Source: Pseudomonas congelans
Lineage (GTDB): Bacteria > Pseudomonadota > Gammaproteobacteria > Pseudomonadales > Pseudomonadaceae
Reading direction: 5' to 3'
Length of the DNA stretch: 64,000 nucleotides
Assembly: GCF_900103225.1 (NCBI RefSeq)
Contig: NZ_FNJH01000004.1
Span: 124,001-188,000 of the forward strand
Shown: positions 1 to 8,872 of the stretch, in pieces
How positions within the stretch are numbered: the stretch's first letter is position 1
Layout: each line of letters begins with the position of its first letter
Notes under the pieces: generated by a model
Told to the model about the DNA's origin: nothing
What the model saw: the letters and a program-made list of their open reading frames with translations, nothing else
The model's database searches: none
Position numbers and translations under genes: made by a program

Positions 1-35
1 AGATCGATCCAGATCAGGTTCTGCTTGTTCTGCAT
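1..35 (-). CDS. orn: Oligoribonuclease, N-terminal fragment (runs off the window)
   Basis: Only the first 11 complete codons are inside the window; they read MQNKQNLIWID on the minus strand, which matches the start of Pseudomonas oligoribonuclease, a DEDD-family 3'-5' exonuclease that degrades very short RNAs including pGpG. A GAGG ribosome-binding site lies about 8 bases before the ATG. It is divergent from rsgA, as in other pseudomonads, and the roughly 108-base gap must hold both promoters. Identification rests on a short peptide plus gene order. Confidence 0.85.
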   Translation of the reverse strand, partial: MQNKQNLIWID

Positions 36-143
36 GTGTCGACTCCTCAGCATAGGCGCGCAGTTTAGCTCACCCTGCCGTGCTAGACTCCTGCCGATCA
101 ATCGTACTGCCTAATTCATCGGTTACATCACATCGGAACACCC

Positions 144-1175
144 ATGGCCAAACGCCAACTCAATCGTCGTCAGAACTGGCGCATCGAAAAAATTCAGGGC
201 GAGCGTGCTGCCCGCGCGGCAAAACGCGAGTCCGCTACGCTTGAAACACTCGAGGGTGGCGACCTCGGCCCCGAGCAGACGGGCCTGGTGATCGCTCACT
301 TCGGCGTACAGGTCGAAGTCGAGGCTCAGGAAGGCGAAGCGACCGGTCAGGTCTTTCGCTGCCACCTGCGCGCCAACCTGCCTGCACTGGTGACCGGTGA
401 TCGCGTGGTATGGCGCGCCGGCAATCAGGGCATTGGCGTCATCGTCGCGCAACTGCCTCGCACCACCGAACTGCGCCGCCCGGATTCACGCGGCCAGCTC
501 AAGCCTGTGGCTGCCAACGTCGACCTGATCGTGATCGTCTTCGCGCCGATGCCCGAGCCGCATGCCAACCTGATCGACCGCTATCTGGTGGCCGCCGAGC
601 ATGCCGGGATTCGTCCGTTGCTGCTGCTCAACAAGGCCGATCTGATCGACGAACAGAATGCGCCCGCGCTCAACGCGCTGCTGGCGGTCTACCGCACGCT
701 GGGTTATCCGGTGCTGGAAGTCTCCGCGCACCACGGTGACGGCATGCAGAGCCTGCAAAGCCAGCTTGACGGGCACATCAGTGTGTTCGTCGGCCAGTCC
801 GGCGTCGGCAAGTCCTCGCTGGTCAACAGCCTTCTGCCGGAAACGGACACTCGGGTCGGCCCGCTGTCCGAAGTCTCCGGCCAGGGCACACACACCACGA
901 CCACCGCCCGCCTGTTCCACTTCCCGCGTGGCGGCGATCTGATCGACTCGCCGGGCATCCGTGAATTCGGCCTGGGGCACGTCAGCCGTGCTGATGTAGA
1001 GGCAGGTTTCATCGAGTTCAACGATCTGATCGGCACGTGCCGCTTTCGTGACTGCAAGCATGACCGCGAACCGGGCTGCGCCCTGCTCAAGGGGCTTGAA
1101 GACGGCCGCGTGCAACAGCAGCGCATGAACAGCTACCGTTCGATCATTGCCAGCCTGCCGCAAGACAGCTACTGA
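144..1175 (+). CDS. rsgA: Ribosome small-subunit biogenesis GTPase RsgA
   Basis: 343 residues, the normal length for RsgA (YjeQ), a circularly permuted GTPase that checks late 30S subunit maturation. The order of motifs shows the permutation: an N-terminal OB-fold, then G4 (NKAD, about residue 162), then the P-loop GQSGVGKSS (about residue 217), then G3 DSPG (about residue 268). A C-terminal zinc-binding segment with Cys and His follows ([14 protein letters not shown], from about residue 299). It is divergent from orn and convergent with motB, separated by a strong bidirectional terminator. Confidence 0.97.
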   Translation: MAKRQLNRRQNWRIEKIQGERAARAAKRESATLETLEGGDLGPEQTGLVIAHFGVQVEVEAQEGEATGQVFRCHLRANLPALVTGDRVVWRAGNQGIGVIVAQLPRTTELRRPDSRGQLKPVAANVDLIVIVFAPMPEPHANLIDRYLVAAEHAGIRPLLLLNKADLIDEQNAPALNALLAVYRTLGYPVLEVSAHHGDGMQSLQSQLDGHISVFVGQSGVGKSSLVNSLLPETDTRVGPLSEVSGQGTHTTTTARLFHFPRGGDLIDSPGIREFGLGHVSRADVEAGFIEFNDLIGTCRFRDCKHDREPGCALLKGLEDGRVQQQRMNSYRSIIASLPQDSY

Positions 1176-1192
1176 GACCGAACGCCGCACGC

Positions 1193-1221
1193 AAAAACGC
1201 CGCGATGATCGCGGCGTTTTT
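1193..1221. terminator. Bidirectional intrinsic terminator between rsgA and motB
   Basis: A run of A, a perfect GC-rich stem (ACGCCGCGAT / ATCGCGGCGT) and a run of T form a textbook intrinsic terminator readable in both directions. It lies between the convergent rsgA and motB stop codons and would end both transcripts. Confidence 0.93.
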
Positions 1222-1235
1222 GTACCCGTGGCAGC

Positions 1236-2285
1236 TCAGTTCTGAGCTGGCTCGACCCGCAACTTGCCATCATCAAAGATGTTCAGCTTCTGCCGGATCT
1301 CGCGCGGCTGGGCGTAGGCCTGCGGATCGGGCGGCGCAGTTGTAGAAGCACCCGGAGCAGCAGGCACCGCCGGTGTCGATGGCGCTGGTGCTGCCGGAGT
1401 GGCTGGCGTGGCTGGCGTGGCTGGCGCACCACCGGAGTTCTGATCGCCCTCGATGCGGTGCTGGGCCTTTCTGGTCAGTACCACGATATCGATGCGGCGA
1501 TTGATCGGGTTGGTCGGGTTCTGGTGGTCATAAAGAGCAGACGACGCATACCCCACTACCCTGGCCACCTGTGAATCCGGATACGTCCCCGCTACCAGTG
1601 CGCGGCGCGCAGCGTTGGCACGGTTGGCCGACAGCTCCCAGTTGCCGAACCCGCCACTGCCCACGAAAGGCGTCGCATCGGTATGGCCACTGATACTGAC
1701 CTTGTTCGGCACACTTTTGATGGTGTCAGCCAAGGCCAGCAGAATGTCTTCGAAATAAGGCTTGAGGCGCGCACTTCCCGAGTCGAACATCGGCCGGTTT
1801 TCAGCATCCATGATCTGGATACGCAAGCCGTCCTGAGTGATCTCGAACAGAATCTGGTCCTTGAATTTCTGCAGTTGCGGATTTTCCTGGACCTTGTTCT
1901 GCAATTCCTGGAGCAGCATCTCCAGACGCTCCTGCTCCACCGCTTCAGCCTTGGTCTCGGCAGTTTCCGCCTCGATCGGCACAGTATCCGGCGATGGCGT
2001 GGTCTTTACCTCAGGGTTCAGCGTCTGGTTCGGCGACATCTCCGGCGAACCGCCCAGATCGATCACATACGGCGAACCGCTGTCCGAGAAACCGACCGGG
2101 TCCTTGAAGTACCCGGCGACCGCGAGCAACTGCTCGGGGGTGGCAGACGACATCAGCCACAGCACCAGAAAGAACGCCATCATCGCGGTCGCGAAGTCGG
2201 CAAACGCGATTTTCCAGGCACCGCCGTGATGTCCGCCACCAAAGCGCTTTACGCGCTTGATGATAATCGGCTGATTATTTTCCAT
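1236..2285 (-). CDS. motB: Flagellar motor stator protein MotB
   Basis: 349 residues. A basic N-terminus is followed by one membrane segment (about residues 24-46) that carries the proton-conducting Asp (about residue 30, in AFADFATAMMAF). The C-terminal half is an OmpA-like peptidoglycan-binding domain (ISGHTDATPF, then NRRIDIVVL). MotB anchors the stator to the cell wall and forms the proton channel with MotA, encoded 3 bases upstream. The tail beyond the OmpA domain is Ala/Pro/Thr-rich and includes a three-fold 9-bp tandem repeat (positions 1399-1425) that could vary in copy number. Confidence 0.96.
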   Translation of the reverse strand: MENNQPIIIKRVKRFGGGHHGGAWKIAFADFATAMMAFFLVLWLMSSATPEQLLAVAGYFKDPVGFSDSGSPYVIDLGGSPEMSPNQTLNPEVKTTPSPDTVPIEAETAETKAEAVEQERLEMLLQELQNKVQENPQLQKFKDQILFEITQDGLRIQIMDAENRPMFDSGSARLKPYFEDILLALADTIKSVPNKVSISGHTDATPFVGSGGFGNWELSANRANAARRALVAGTYPDSQVARVVGYASSALYDHQNPTNPINRRIDIVVLTRKAQHRIEGDQNSGGAPATPATPATPAAPAPSTPAVPAAPGASTTAPPDPQAYAQPREIRQKLNIFDDGKLRVEPAQN

Positions 2286-2288
2286 GAC

Positions 2289-3140
2289 TTAGCGACCGCG
2301 AACCGCTTGTTCCAGCTCGCTGAAGCTGGGGCGATGCAGCGGATAGAGAACCTTGCGGCCGAACTCGACAGCCAGCGAAGGCGGCATGCCGGAGGCCGAG
2401 GCCACCAGCGACGCTTTGATGCTCTCGTAGACGTTCATTTCTTCCTTGGCATCGTGCGCAAGGCTGGTGGCCAGAGGACCGAAGAAACCGTAGGCCGCGA
2501 GAATACCGAAGAATGTACCGACCAGCGCCGCACCTACGTGCATACCGATCGCAGCCTTGTCGCCCGAACCCAGCGATGCCATGGTCACCACGATACCCAG
2601 TACCGCAGCCACGATACCGAAGCCGGGCATACCGTCTGCGATACCGGTAATGGCGTGGGATGGATGCTCGAGCTCTTCTTTCATGCTCAGCAGTTCCATG
2701 TCGAACAGACCTTCCAGCTCGTGGGGGGCCATGTTGCCGGACGACATGATGCGCAGGTAGTCGCAGATATACGCAGTCATGCGCTCATCCTTGAGGACAC
2801 CCGGGTATTTGGCGAAGATCGGGCTGGAGGCAGCGTCTTCGATATCGCCTTCAATCGCCATCATGCCTTCACGGCGGCTCTTGTTGAGGATTTCGTAGAC
2901 CAGCCCCAGCACTTCGAGGTAATAGGCATGAGTGAAGCGCGTACCGAACATCTTCAGCGACTTCTTGAACACGTGCATGAACATGTAGCCAGGGTTGGCC
3001 TGGAGGAACGCGCCCAGTGCAGCACCGCCGATAATCAAGACCTCGTAGGGCTGGAACAGCGCCATGATCTTGCCATGGGAGAGCACATATCCGCCGAGGA
3101 CACTTGCGATAACGACAATGATGCCGATGATTTTAGCCAT
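2289..3140 (-). CDS. motA: Flagellar motor stator protein MotA
   Basis: 283 residues, the usual length for the proteobacterial MotA (MotA/TolQ/ExbB family). Two hydrophobic segments near the N-terminus and two around residues 160-220 (GIVAAVLGIVVTMASLG and GAALVGTFFGILAAYGFFGPL) give the expected four-helix topology, with a large cytoplasmic loop between them that contacts the rotor. It is the first gene of a motA-motB operon with a 3-base gap and is preceded by a recognisable sigma-28 promoter (3207-3233). Confidence 0.96.
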   Translation of the reverse strand: MAKIIGIIVVIASVLGGYVLSHGKIMALFQPYEVLIIGGAALGAFLQANPGYMFMHVFKKSLKMFGTRFTHAYYLEVLGLVYEILNKSRREGMMAIEGDIEDAASSPIFAKYPGVLKDERMTAYICDYLRIMSSGNMAPHELEGLFDMELLSMKEELEHPSHAITGIADGMPGFGIVAAVLGIVVTMASLGSGDKAAIGMHVGAALVGTFFGILAAYGFFGPLATSLAHDAKEEMNVYESIKASLVASASGMPPSLAVEFGRKVLYPLHRPSFSELEQAVRGR

Positions 3141-3206
3141 AGGAAAAAATACTTTACTGAGTCGGGTTCAGGGACAGTCCGGAAGTTGTTGAATCTCTTC
3201 TTCTCC

Positions 3207-3233
3207 TTATCGGCCTAACTGGGCGAGACTATA
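3207..3233 (-). promoter_or_regulatory. Sigma-28 (FliA) promoter of motAB
   Basis: Read on the minus strand the sequence is TATAGTCT, 11 bases, GCCGATAA. The -10 element is identical to the enteric sigma-28 consensus and the -35 element agrees at 6 of 8 positions with TAAAGTTT, at the consensus spacing. It lies 67 bases upstream of the motA start. This fits the known placement of stator genes in the late, FliA-dependent flagellar class. Confidence 0.85.
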
Positions 3234-3347
3234 GCCGGTTCTTTTGAAAAACCCATTTATCCGCCTCCGTAAAAGGAGGAAAATGGCCTCAGCGCCCCGT
3301 ACGCTGGCGATTTCCCAGCTTAGATAATCAGCCGCACAGGCCCTCGA

Positions 3348-4883
3348 ATGCCGACAGAACACGCCGCACATCACCTCGTTCCGAAGACGCTGGATGCCTG
3401 GGTCAAACTGCTTGACGGCATCGCGTTGCCGGTCCCTGCCGTCAATCATGGGCACGTTCGCGCCGCACTGAACGACAGTCGTCGCTCGCTGCGTGAAATC
3501 GCCGAAATGATGCAGGAAAGTCCTGCGCTGGTGCTGAGCGTGATGCGCGAGGCCAACCATCACACCCATGGTTTGACCGAGCAGGCCGAGAGCCTCGAAA
3601 TTGCGATCAACCGCCTGGGTCTGGCGCGCACCGAAGTCCTTCTGGGCCGTTTGCCGGCCAAACCGCCCGAAGACATTCCTGCGGCCTATCGCCAACTGAT
3701 TCTGGTCAGCCAGCACGCCACGCAACAGGCCAACGGCCTGTTTGCCAGCCGCCTTGCGCGACTCTGGCAGGACATCCACATGGGCAGCTTGCTGTTTCTG
3801 TCGCCGCTGTGGCCGATGGCGCTGGCCTATCCGAAGCTGCTTGAAGAACTGGAACTGCGGGTTATTCACAAAGGCCACTCCAGCGTTGCCGTGGAAAAAG
3901 AGCTGTTTGGCGTCAACCTGCTGGAATTGTGCCTGGCACTCGCCGAGTTCTGGCGCCTGCCGATTTGGGTCACGCGCGGTTATAAACTGTTGATCAACGA
4001 GCGACGCGATCTGGCCAAGGCGCTGCGCATCGCCCGCGAAGAACACAGCCCGCTGCACCAGCAACAACTTATGGACGACAACCCCAACCTGCGACGCTGG
4101 CTGAATCAGCCAGCCAATACCGTGTTGTTGGGCAATGGCCTGGCGCTGGCCGCGCAAAATGCCTGGAACAGCCCGCACTGCCTGCGCTGGGAACGGCTGA
4201 CCAGCCTGTACCTGCAACAGTCGATCAGCGAAGTACAGCAACAGGCGCACCAGAATGCCGCCAGCAGCGCACGCATCCATGCGGAAAAAGACCTCTGGCA
4301 CCCGGCCGAATCGCTGATCTGGCCTTGGGACGCGCGCCGTGTAAGGCGCGACAATGAACCTGCACCACCACCATCGGCCGACGCCCTGCAACTGTGGCGC
4401 AAGCAATGCGCCGAGCTGCTGCAGGATCCCAGCCCGTTCATCAACGCCATGCACCTGACCACCTCGGCGCGCGACGCCTTCATGTCGTGCGGCATGGAGC
4501 GGGTCATGCTGCTGATGCTGGACAAGACCGCGACTGTGCTGCGCGTCAATCAGACTGCGGGACTGCCGAAGGATGCCGCGGCCTTGCAGCTGTTCATCAA
4601 GGAAAGCACCGTGCTGCAACGCCTGCTGACCCAGCCGACGCAGTTACGCATGACGCCCGCCAACAGCGCGCAATTTGCCGCCCTGCTGCCGCCGCAGCTG
4701 AAAACCCTGTTCAGCGGCCAGCACTGGCTGATTCGCTCGCTGAGCAACAACGGCAAAGTGATGCTGCTGGTGGTCGCCGACCAGGGCGGCGGGGCCTTGT
4801 CGGAAATTTCCGTTCAGGCATTCGGAAAAACCGCGCAATGTATTGAACGGGCACTGGGCATCTTTAGTCATCGCAAAGCATGA
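3348..4883 (+). CDS. HDOD-domain signalling protein
   Basis: 511 residues. The N-terminal half (roughly residues 20-230) resembles the HDOD domain, an HD-related output domain without the metal-binding HD pair, found in proteobacterial signalling proteins: an early LNDSRRSLREIAEMMQESPALVLSVMREAN segment (split here as LNDSRRSLREIAEMM and ALVLSVMREAN) is typical. The C-terminal half looks GAF-like but I cannot assign it firmly. Biochemical role is unknown. It is divergent from motA, corresponding by position to PA4955, and lies 45 bases before the rhodanese gene. Confidence 0.8.
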   Translation: MPTEHAAHHLVPKTLDAWVKLLDGIALPVPAVNHGHVRAALNDSRRSLREIAEMMQESPALVLSVMREANHHTHGLTEQAESLEIAINRLGLARTEVLLGRLPAKPPEDIPAAYRQLILVSQHATQQANGLFASRLARLWQDIHMGSLLFLSPLWPMALAYPKLLEELELRVIHKGHSSVAVEKELFGVNLLELCLALAEFWRLPIWVTRGYKLLINERRDLAKALRIAREEHSPLHQQQLMDDNPNLRRWLNQPANTVLLGNGLALAAQNAWNSPHCLRWERLTSLYLQQSISEVQQQAHQNAASSARIHAEKDLWHPAESLIWPWDARRVRRDNEPAPPPSADALQLWRKQCAELLQDPSPFINAMHLTTSARDAFMSCGMERVMLLMLDKTATVLRVNQTAGLPKDAAALQLFIKESTVLQRLLTQPTQLRMTPANSAQFAALLPPQLKTLFSGQHWLIRSLSNNGKVMLLVVADQGGGALSEISVQAFGKTAQCIERALGIFSHRKA

Positions 4884-4928
4884 GGCCTGGCGTACAATTC
4901 GCCCCTTTCCTTTCATCGGAGGCTGCAA

Positions 4929-6767
4929 ATGTCCGCATTCACTGGCTTGTCGCTGGTCATCGAACCCAACGATCTGCTTGAGCGTCTAGACGCCCCGGAA
5001 CTGATCCTCGTGGATCTGACCAGCAGCGCTCGCTACGAAGCCGGGCACATTCGCGGTGCCCGCTTCGTCGATCCGAAACGTACACAACTGGGCAAGCCTC
5101 CTGCCCCCGGCCTGCTGCCCGACACTGCCAGTCTTGAGCACTTGTTCGGCGAGCTGGGCCACAACCCCGACGCCGTCTATGTCGTCTACGACGACGAAGG
5201 CGGCGGCTGGGCCGGGCGTTTCATCTGGCTGCTGGATGTCATCGGCCACAGCCGTTATCACTACCTGGACGGTGGGCTGCTGGCCTGGGAAGCGCAATTG
5301 CTACCGCTGAGCACTGACGTTCCGCCTGCTGCCGATGCCCCGGTAACGCTGACGCTGCACGACGAACCTACCGCCACGCGTGAGTACCTGCAAAGCCGTC
5401 TGGGCGCCGCCGACCTGGCGATCTGGGATGCCCGCGCGCCAACCGAGTATTCGGGCGAGAAAGTGGTCGCAGCCAAAGGCGGACACATACCCGGCGCCGT
5501 CAATTTCGAGTGGACGGCGGGCATGGACAAGGCACGCAACCTGCGTATTCGCCAGGACATGCCGGAGATCCTTCGCGACCTGGGCATCACACCCGACAAG
5601 GAAATCATCACTCACTGTCAGACCCATCACCGCTCGGGCTTCACCTATCTGGTGGCCAAGGCGCTGGGCTATCCAAGGGTCAAGGCGTATGCCGGCTCGT
5701 GGGGTGAATGGGGCAATCACCCGGAGACACCGGTAGCAGTACCGGATGTGGCCGCCGCGCCGGCCGAGGCAGTCGAAGTCGCGCAACCCGCAGCGCCTGC
5801 TCAGCCAGCCCCAGCACCAGCCGAACGCGTCGAACCGGTCCGCGCCACCGAACCGGGACGGACCTCACAGAAATATTCAGGACACTCATCCTCAGGACCT
5901 TCAATGAAAGACCGCTTGTTCATCATCAGCCAATACCTGCTGCCGCACCACCTGCTGTCCCGACTGGCAGGCTGCGTTGCCGAATGCCGCGTACGCTGGT
6001 TCAAAAACGCTTTCACCGCGTGGTTTGCCGGCCGTTATCAGGTGGACATGTCGCAGGCACTGGTCGAAGACCTGACTTCCTACGAGCACTTCAACGCGTT
6101 CTTCACACGGGCATTGAAAGCCGACGCCCGCCCTCTCGATACCACGCCAGGCGCGATTCTTTCGCCAGCCGATGGTGCCGTCAGCCAGTTGGGCTCCATC
6201 GACCACGGCCGGATCTTCCAGGCCAAGGGCCACAGTTTCAGCGTGCTCGAACTGCTCGGCGGTGATCCCAAGCTGTCGGCGCCGTTCATGGGCGGCGAGT
6301 TCGCGACCGTCTACCTGTCGCCGAAAGATTATCACCGCGTCCACATGCCACTGGCTGGCACGCTGCGCGAAATGGTCTACGTACCGGGCCGCATCTTCTC
6401 GGTCAACCAGACCACGGCCGAAAACGTACCCGAACTGTTCGCCCGTAACGAGCGAGTGGTCTGCCTGTTCGACACCGAACGCGGCCCCATGGCCGTAGTA
6501 CTGGTGGGCGCGATGATCGTGGCGTCTGTCGAAACGGTATGGGCCGGGCTGGTCACGCCGCCCAAGCGTGAACTGAAGACGTTCAGCTACGACGAAGCGT
6601 CGCGTGCACCGATCCACCTGGAAAAAGGTGCCGAAATGGGTCGGTTCAAGCTGGGCTCTACCGCCATCGTGCTGTTCGGTCCAGGTCAGGTGAAATGGGC
6701 TGAACAACTGACCGCTGGCTCCAAGGTTCAAATGGGCCAGGCACTGGCTGTTCCGGCCCAGGCATGA
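4929..6767 (+). CDS. rhdA: Rhodanese (thiosulfate sulfurtransferase) continuous in frame with phosphatidylserine decarboxylase
   Basis: One uninterrupted 612-residue frame. Residues 1 to about 272 are a two-domain rhodanese: an inactive N-terminal domain and a catalytic C-terminal domain with the Cys loop HCQTHHR (about residue 228), the same loop as Azotobacter RhdA. A low-complexity Ala/Pro linker (about residues 273-325) follows, and from residue 326 the frame is a full phosphatidylserine decarboxylase. In other pseudomonads I recall rhdA and psd as adjacent separate genes, so the missing stop codon is odd. The start has a GGAGG-like site (CGGAGG) 7 bases upstream. Whether a fused protein is made, or psd is mostly started internally, cannot be settled from sequence. 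Confidence 0.85.
   Translation: MSAFTGLSLVIEPNDLLERLDAPELILVDLTSSARYEAGHIRGARFVDPKRTQLGKPPAPGLLPDTASLEHLFGELGHNPDAVYVVYDDEGGGWAGRFIWLLDVIGHSRYHYLDGGLLAWEAQLLPLSTDVPPAADAPVTLTLHDEPTATREYLQSRLGAADLAIWDARAPTEYSGEKVVAAKGGHIPGAVNFEWTAGMDKARNLRIRQDMPEILRDLGITPDKEIITHCQTHHRSGFTYLVAKALGYPRVKAYAGSWGEWGNHPETPVAVPDVAAAPAEAVEVAQPAAPAQPAPAPAERVEPVRATEPGRTSQKYSGHSSSGPSMKDRLFIISQYLLPHHLLSRLAGCVAECRVRWFKNAFTAWFAGRYQVDMSQALVEDLTSYEHFNAFFTRALKADARPLDTTPGAILSPADGAVSQLGSIDHGRIFQAKGHSFSVLELLGGDPKLSAPFMGGEFATVYLSPKDYHRVHMPLAGTLREMVYVPGRIFSVNQTTAENVPELFARNERVVCLFDTERGPMAVVLVGAMIVASVETVWAGLVTPPKRELKTFSYDEASRAPIHLEKGAEMGRFKLGSTAIVLFGPGQVKWAEQLTAGSKVQMGQALAVPAQA
5904..6767 (+). CDS. psd: Phosphatidylserine decarboxylase (internal start within the fused frame)
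   Basis: 287 residues from ATG 5904, the normal size of a stand-alone Psd proenzyme. AGGA at 5894-5897 with 6-base spacing is a good ribosome-binding site for this start. The enzyme decarboxylates phosphatidylserine to phosphatidylethanolamine at the inner membrane. The LGST motif (6651-6662) is the self-cleavage site where Ser becomes the pyruvoyl group, and the family's YHRVHMP segment is present. It shares its reading frame with the upstream rhodanese, with no stop between, so a longer fused product is also possible. The next gene starts about 250 bases downstream. Confidence 0.88.
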   Translation: MKDRLFIISQYLLPHHLLSRLAGCVAECRVRWFKNAFTAWFAGRYQVDMSQALVEDLTSYEHFNAFFTRALKADARPLDTTPGAILSPADGAVSQLGSIDHGRIFQAKGHSFSVLELLGGDPKLSAPFMGGEFATVYLSPKDYHRVHMPLAGTLREMVYVPGRIFSVNQTTAENVPELFARNERVVCLFDTERGPMAVVLVGAMIVASVETVWAGLVTPPKRELKTFSYDEASRAPIHLEKGAEMGRFKLGSTAIVLFGPGQVKWAEQLTAGSKVQMGQALAVPAQA

Positions 6768-6786
6768 TGGCGGCCTGAGCCTCGAT

Positions 6787-6822
6787 GCATGAGTGTCCGA
6801 TGATGGACAGTGGCGCTCATGC
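6787..6822 (+). other. Imperfect hairpin downstream of psd
   Basis: GCATGAG (6787-6793) pairs with CTCATGC (6816-6822), and the inner TGTCC pairs with GGACA around a 6-base loop, with an asymmetric 6-base bulge. There is no T-run after it, so it may be a processing or stability element rather than an intrinsic terminator. The rest of the 6768-7021 gap shows nothing else I can name. Confidence 0.4.
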
Positions 6823-7021
6823 AACGTGCCGCCGGACGATAATGGCTTAGAGCCATATTTTCTGCGAAGCGATGCCTATACTGGTAAAGTCGCACGATTG
6901 ATGCTGTAGGATACTTCGCACTTTCATGGGCGTATGCTCGGCAAACCGCAGGTGCGCGATAACCTCGCCCCCCTATGAAGCCATCGTCCGGGCCAGTGAG
7001 TTGTTGGAGTTTGCCTGTCAC

Positions 7022-8806
7022 ATGAGTAATTTTAGCCTCCCTCTGCTATTGCGTGCCCCCACGCCGACGCAGTCGAGCCTGACATTCAGTGAAGCCAACC
7101 CACGCGACCTCAAACGCTGGATCTCCAGATTGCCCAAGGCGAACCTCGGAGAAATGGCGCGACAGCTCTATCAAGGGCTGACCGAGCTGAACCAGTTGAT
7201 CACTCCGAGCGAAAACCGCCTGCAATTGCTCGAGCTATTGCGGCCCGAGGTGTACTTCGTCTGCAAGCACCTCGAACGTCACTTTCTCAATCAGGCCATT
7301 GTGCTGGACGAGCGACCACGCAAGGTTGCCAACCTCTGCCAGGCGCTGCAAAACCATCTGGCGACCGGTTACAAACAGATCATTCAGCAAGTCGCCCCAC
7401 GCTACACCCGAGATCAGGCAGGGCTGTTCAGCACTGCACTGCAACGAGCATTACACGGGCTCAACGGGCCGCTGATCCGCGCCAATCAGCTCTACTGCCC
7501 CGTTCAGGACGGACTGTGGCTCGAACTGCATCAGATCTACCAGATTGCCCGTCAGTACCAGTTGCACAATACGCCGGTCGAAGAACCCCTGGCCCATCAC
7601 AGCAAAGTGCTTAGCGTGGAACAGACCTACGTGATCGCGCTGCTGATGGGCTGTTCGCGCTGCAATCAGATGCGTCAGTTGAACATCGGCAAACTGGCCG
7701 ACGCGCTGGAGGCCTGGAGCCCGCTAGTCAGACTGCATTCGCCCGCCACGGAAAGCAGCCTGTTCGCCCTGGACCCGACAGTCGACAAACCGCCGCTGTA
7801 TCGCACCCTGTTCAACGACGAACAATCTCCACGGCTGCTGGGTATCAATACCTTCGCGCTGGCGGAAGCGATCAATCAGTACCTGGCCCTGCCGGATGAT
7901 CAGCGCACGCCCTCGCCGCTGCTGATTCCAACCGGTATCAACACTGACCTGCTGCAACATCTGGCGGTCGCCTGGGGTGATGTGGCCGAACGCACCTTTC
8001 AACGCACTCCCGGCAAGGGCACGTTGAAACTGTGCATCGGTATGAGCGCGCTGCATTTCTATGTCGCCGGCCAGAAGTCGTTCAGCGAGCTGTTGCAATT
8101 GAACAGCGCCACCAGTGCAGCGAGTTTTTCGTTGAAGATGGCCAATGATGACGCAGACGATCCGTGGGCCTCTGCTTTTGATACTCAGCGCGGCAAGACC
8201 TCATCCGTCCTGCTGCCCTACGAAGAGATCGAATACCCGAAAAACGACGGCGACAGCGAATCGCTTTCCAACGGCCAGCATACGTTTCCGACTTTCGACC
8301 TGAATATCGTCAACCACAGCCCGGGCGGTTACTGCCTGGCATGGCAGAAGGACGTGCCTCAGCAGTTGCAAGCTGGCGAACTGGTGGGCATTCAGGATGA
8401 CGCAGGCCAGGGCTGGAGCATTGCCATGGTGCGCTGGATCCGTCAGGTACGCAGCGGTGGTACACAGATGGGGATCGAACTGATCGCCCCGTTTGCTCAG
8501 CCGTGCGGCATGCAGCTTATTCGCGAACAGCAGAACAGCCAGTACCTGCGAACCCTGATGCTGCCGGAAGTTCGCGCCATGGAAAAACCGCCCACCGTGC
8601 TCGCACCGCGCCTGCCGTTTCAGGAAGGCAACAAGGTAATGATCAATGTCGGTGGTGAAGAGCGTCGCGCCTCACTGAGCAACCGGCAGGTCAGCAGCGC
8701 CAGTTACAATCAGTTCGAGTATCAGATGTACGACGCCCCGAAAGCCGCCGAGAGCGAAAAGACCAGGCCGGATCAGGAATTCGATTCCTTGTGGGGCACG
8801 CTGTAA
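7022..8806 (+). CDS. Conserved Pseudomonas protein with PilZ-like C-terminal region
   Basis: 594 residues from ATG 7022 (MSNFSLPLLLRAPTPTQ), chosen because the family starts there and a TTGGAG lies about 15 bases upstream; an in-frame ATG at 6926 is possible but not needed. The first 360 residues are soluble, mostly helical and of unknown fold. The region from about residue 430 (NIVNHSPGGYCLAW, then RWIRQ and GTQMGIELIAP) resembles a PilZ domain, a cyclic-di-GMP-binding module, though a canonical RxxxR is not obvious. By position it corresponds to PA4958. In P. aeruginosa I recall fimX following; here serB follows directly. Confidence 0.7.
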   Translation: MSNFSLPLLLRAPTPTQSSLTFSEANPRDLKRWISRLPKANLGEMARQLYQGLTELNQLITPSENRLQLLELLRPEVYFVCKHLERHFLNQAIVLDERPRKVANLCQALQNHLATGYKQIIQQVAPRYTRDQAGLFSTALQRALHGLNGPLIRANQLYCPVQDGLWLELHQIYQIARQYQLHNTPVEEPLAHHSKVLSVEQTYVIALLMGCSRCNQMRQLNIGKLADALEAWSPLVRLHSPATESSLFALDPTVDKPPLYRTLFNDEQSPRLLGINTFALAEAINQYLALPDDQRTPSPLLIPTGINTDLLQHLAVAWGDVAERTFQRTPGKGTLKLCIGMSALHFYVAGQKSFSELLQLNSATSAASFSLKMANDDADDPWASAFDTQRGKTSSVLLPYEEIEYPKNDGDSESLSNGQHTFPTFDLNIVNHSPGGYCLAWQKDVPQQLQAGELVGIQDDAGQGWSIAMVRWIRQVRSGGTQMGIELIAPFAQPCGMQLIREQQNSQYLRTLMLPEVRAMEKPPTVLAPRLPFQEGNKVMINVGGEERRASLSNRQVSSASYNQFEYQMYDAPKAAESEKTRPDQEFDSLWGTL

Positions 8807-8832
8807 CGGTCACTGCGACAGCCGTCGCAATT

Positions 8833-8853
8833 TGCCCCCTGCAATCAGGGGCA
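8833..8853. terminator. Possible weak terminator between convergent genes
   Basis: TGCCCCCTG and CAGGGGCA form a GC-rich stem with one bulged C around a 4-base loop, in the short gap between the PilZ-like gene and serB, which converge. There is no clear T-run on either strand, so the terminator role is tentative. Confidence 0.35.
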
Positions 8854-8872
8854 GAACACGACGGCCTGAGCG

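Noticed and set aside
1683..3218. 511-codon open frame opposite motA and motB
   Set aside because: It is antisense to two clear genes, has no recognisable domain, and is explained by high G+C leaving few stops in that frame.
3207..4619. 470-codon open frame opposite the HDOD gene
   Set aside because: No domain, wrong composition, and it would run over the motAB promoter.
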